Assembly: GCA_003159055.1 (NCBI GenBank)
Contig: PMLH01000219.1
Span: 10,267 to 15,653, forward strand
Direction: 5' to 3'
DNA from: Myxococcales bacterium
Lineage (GTDB): Bacteria > Myxococcota > Polyangia > Fen-1088
DNA: 5,387 nt
In this document: one piece after another, positions 5,242 through 5,387 of the stretch
Layout: each line of letters begins with the position of its first letter
Numbering within the stretch: the first letter of the stretch is position 1
Position numbers and translations under genes: made by a program
The notes under the pieces: model-generated
The model's input: only the letters and a program-made list of their open reading frames with translations
Databases searched by the model: none
Told to the model about the DNA's origin: nothing

Positions 5242-5385
5242 TTAGAATCGCGCGCCGCAACCCAACGACGCGCCCCCGAACCCGCCGCCACTCGTCACTG
5301 CGGCTTCACCGTTAGCGCGCGCGGTTGGGCCATGCGCGACTCCAACCGCGAGGCGCGCCTGCGCGACAATCACCAACGACAAAGC
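5242..5385 (-). CDS. C-terminal end of an unknown gene (partial, 47 residues)
   Basis: On the minus strand one frame is open from the right edge to a TAA at 5242-5244. It reads ALSLVIVAQARLAVGVAHG, then PTARANGEAAVTSGG, then GFGGASLGCGARF. About 70 percent of its codons end in G or C, lower than in the start-less fragment but still coding-like. Alternating hydrophobic residues and a final Phe are what one expects at the end of an outer-membrane beta-barrel, though 47 residues are too few to be sure. The start lies outside the window. Its stop would converge on the lipoprotein gene with a hairpin between them, which supports a real gene end. An open frame of this length could also arise by chance in GC-rich DNA. 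Confidence 0.4.
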   Translation of the reverse strand, partial: ALSLVIVAQARLAVGVAHGPTARANGEAAVTSGGGFGGASLGCGARF

Positions 5386-5387
5386 GA

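Overview
This GC-rich window most likely comes from the Myxococcota (myxobacteria, a Sorangium/Polyangiales-like lineage). Three signals point there: a MYXO-CTERM-like tail on a secreted glycoside hydrolase, long Gly/Ser/Ala/Thr-rich linkers in two exported proteins, and a Cys-rich lipoprotein with the C-x2-D-[SA]-x-C repeats common in myxobacterial exported proteins. Placement is by protein character only; no marker gene or rRNA is present.

Layout, left to right. (1) 3-158 (+): the in-frame end of a DDE-type transposase/integrase that stops just after its N-terminal DNA-binding region, so it looks like a dead remnant. (2) 332-1498 (+): an uncharacterised exported and membrane-anchored protein of 388 residues. 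Its two C-terminal membrane units are an internal duplication with an exact 99-residue offset. (3) 1499-1706: a convergent gap with a strong hairpin. (4) 1707-3620 (-): a 637-residue secreted clan GH-A glycoside hydrolase, most like GH39, with a C-terminal beta domain, a long linker and a MYXO-CTERM-like anchor. (5) 3621-3940: a divergent gap. It is not empty: it carries a plus-strand, protein-like reading frame with no usable start (about 3669-3833), plus palindromes and possible promoter elements. (6) 3941-5149 (+): a Cys-rich lipoprotein of 402 residues. (7) 5150-5241: a second convergent gap with a hairpin. (8) 5242-5385 (-): the probable C-terminal end of a gene running in from the right edge.

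The hydrolase and the lipoprotein are divergently transcribed. Both appear built for the cell envelope: one by a sorted C-terminal anchor, the other by an N-terminal lipid. A shared role in surface polysaccharide handling is possible but is inference from position and architecture only. The transposase stub and the start-less coding fragment suggest that this region has been rearranged. I saw no rRNA, tRNA or CRISPR array, and no complete mobile element. I found no convincing new multi-gene system. The least explained items are the duplicated membrane protein and the start-less fragment.
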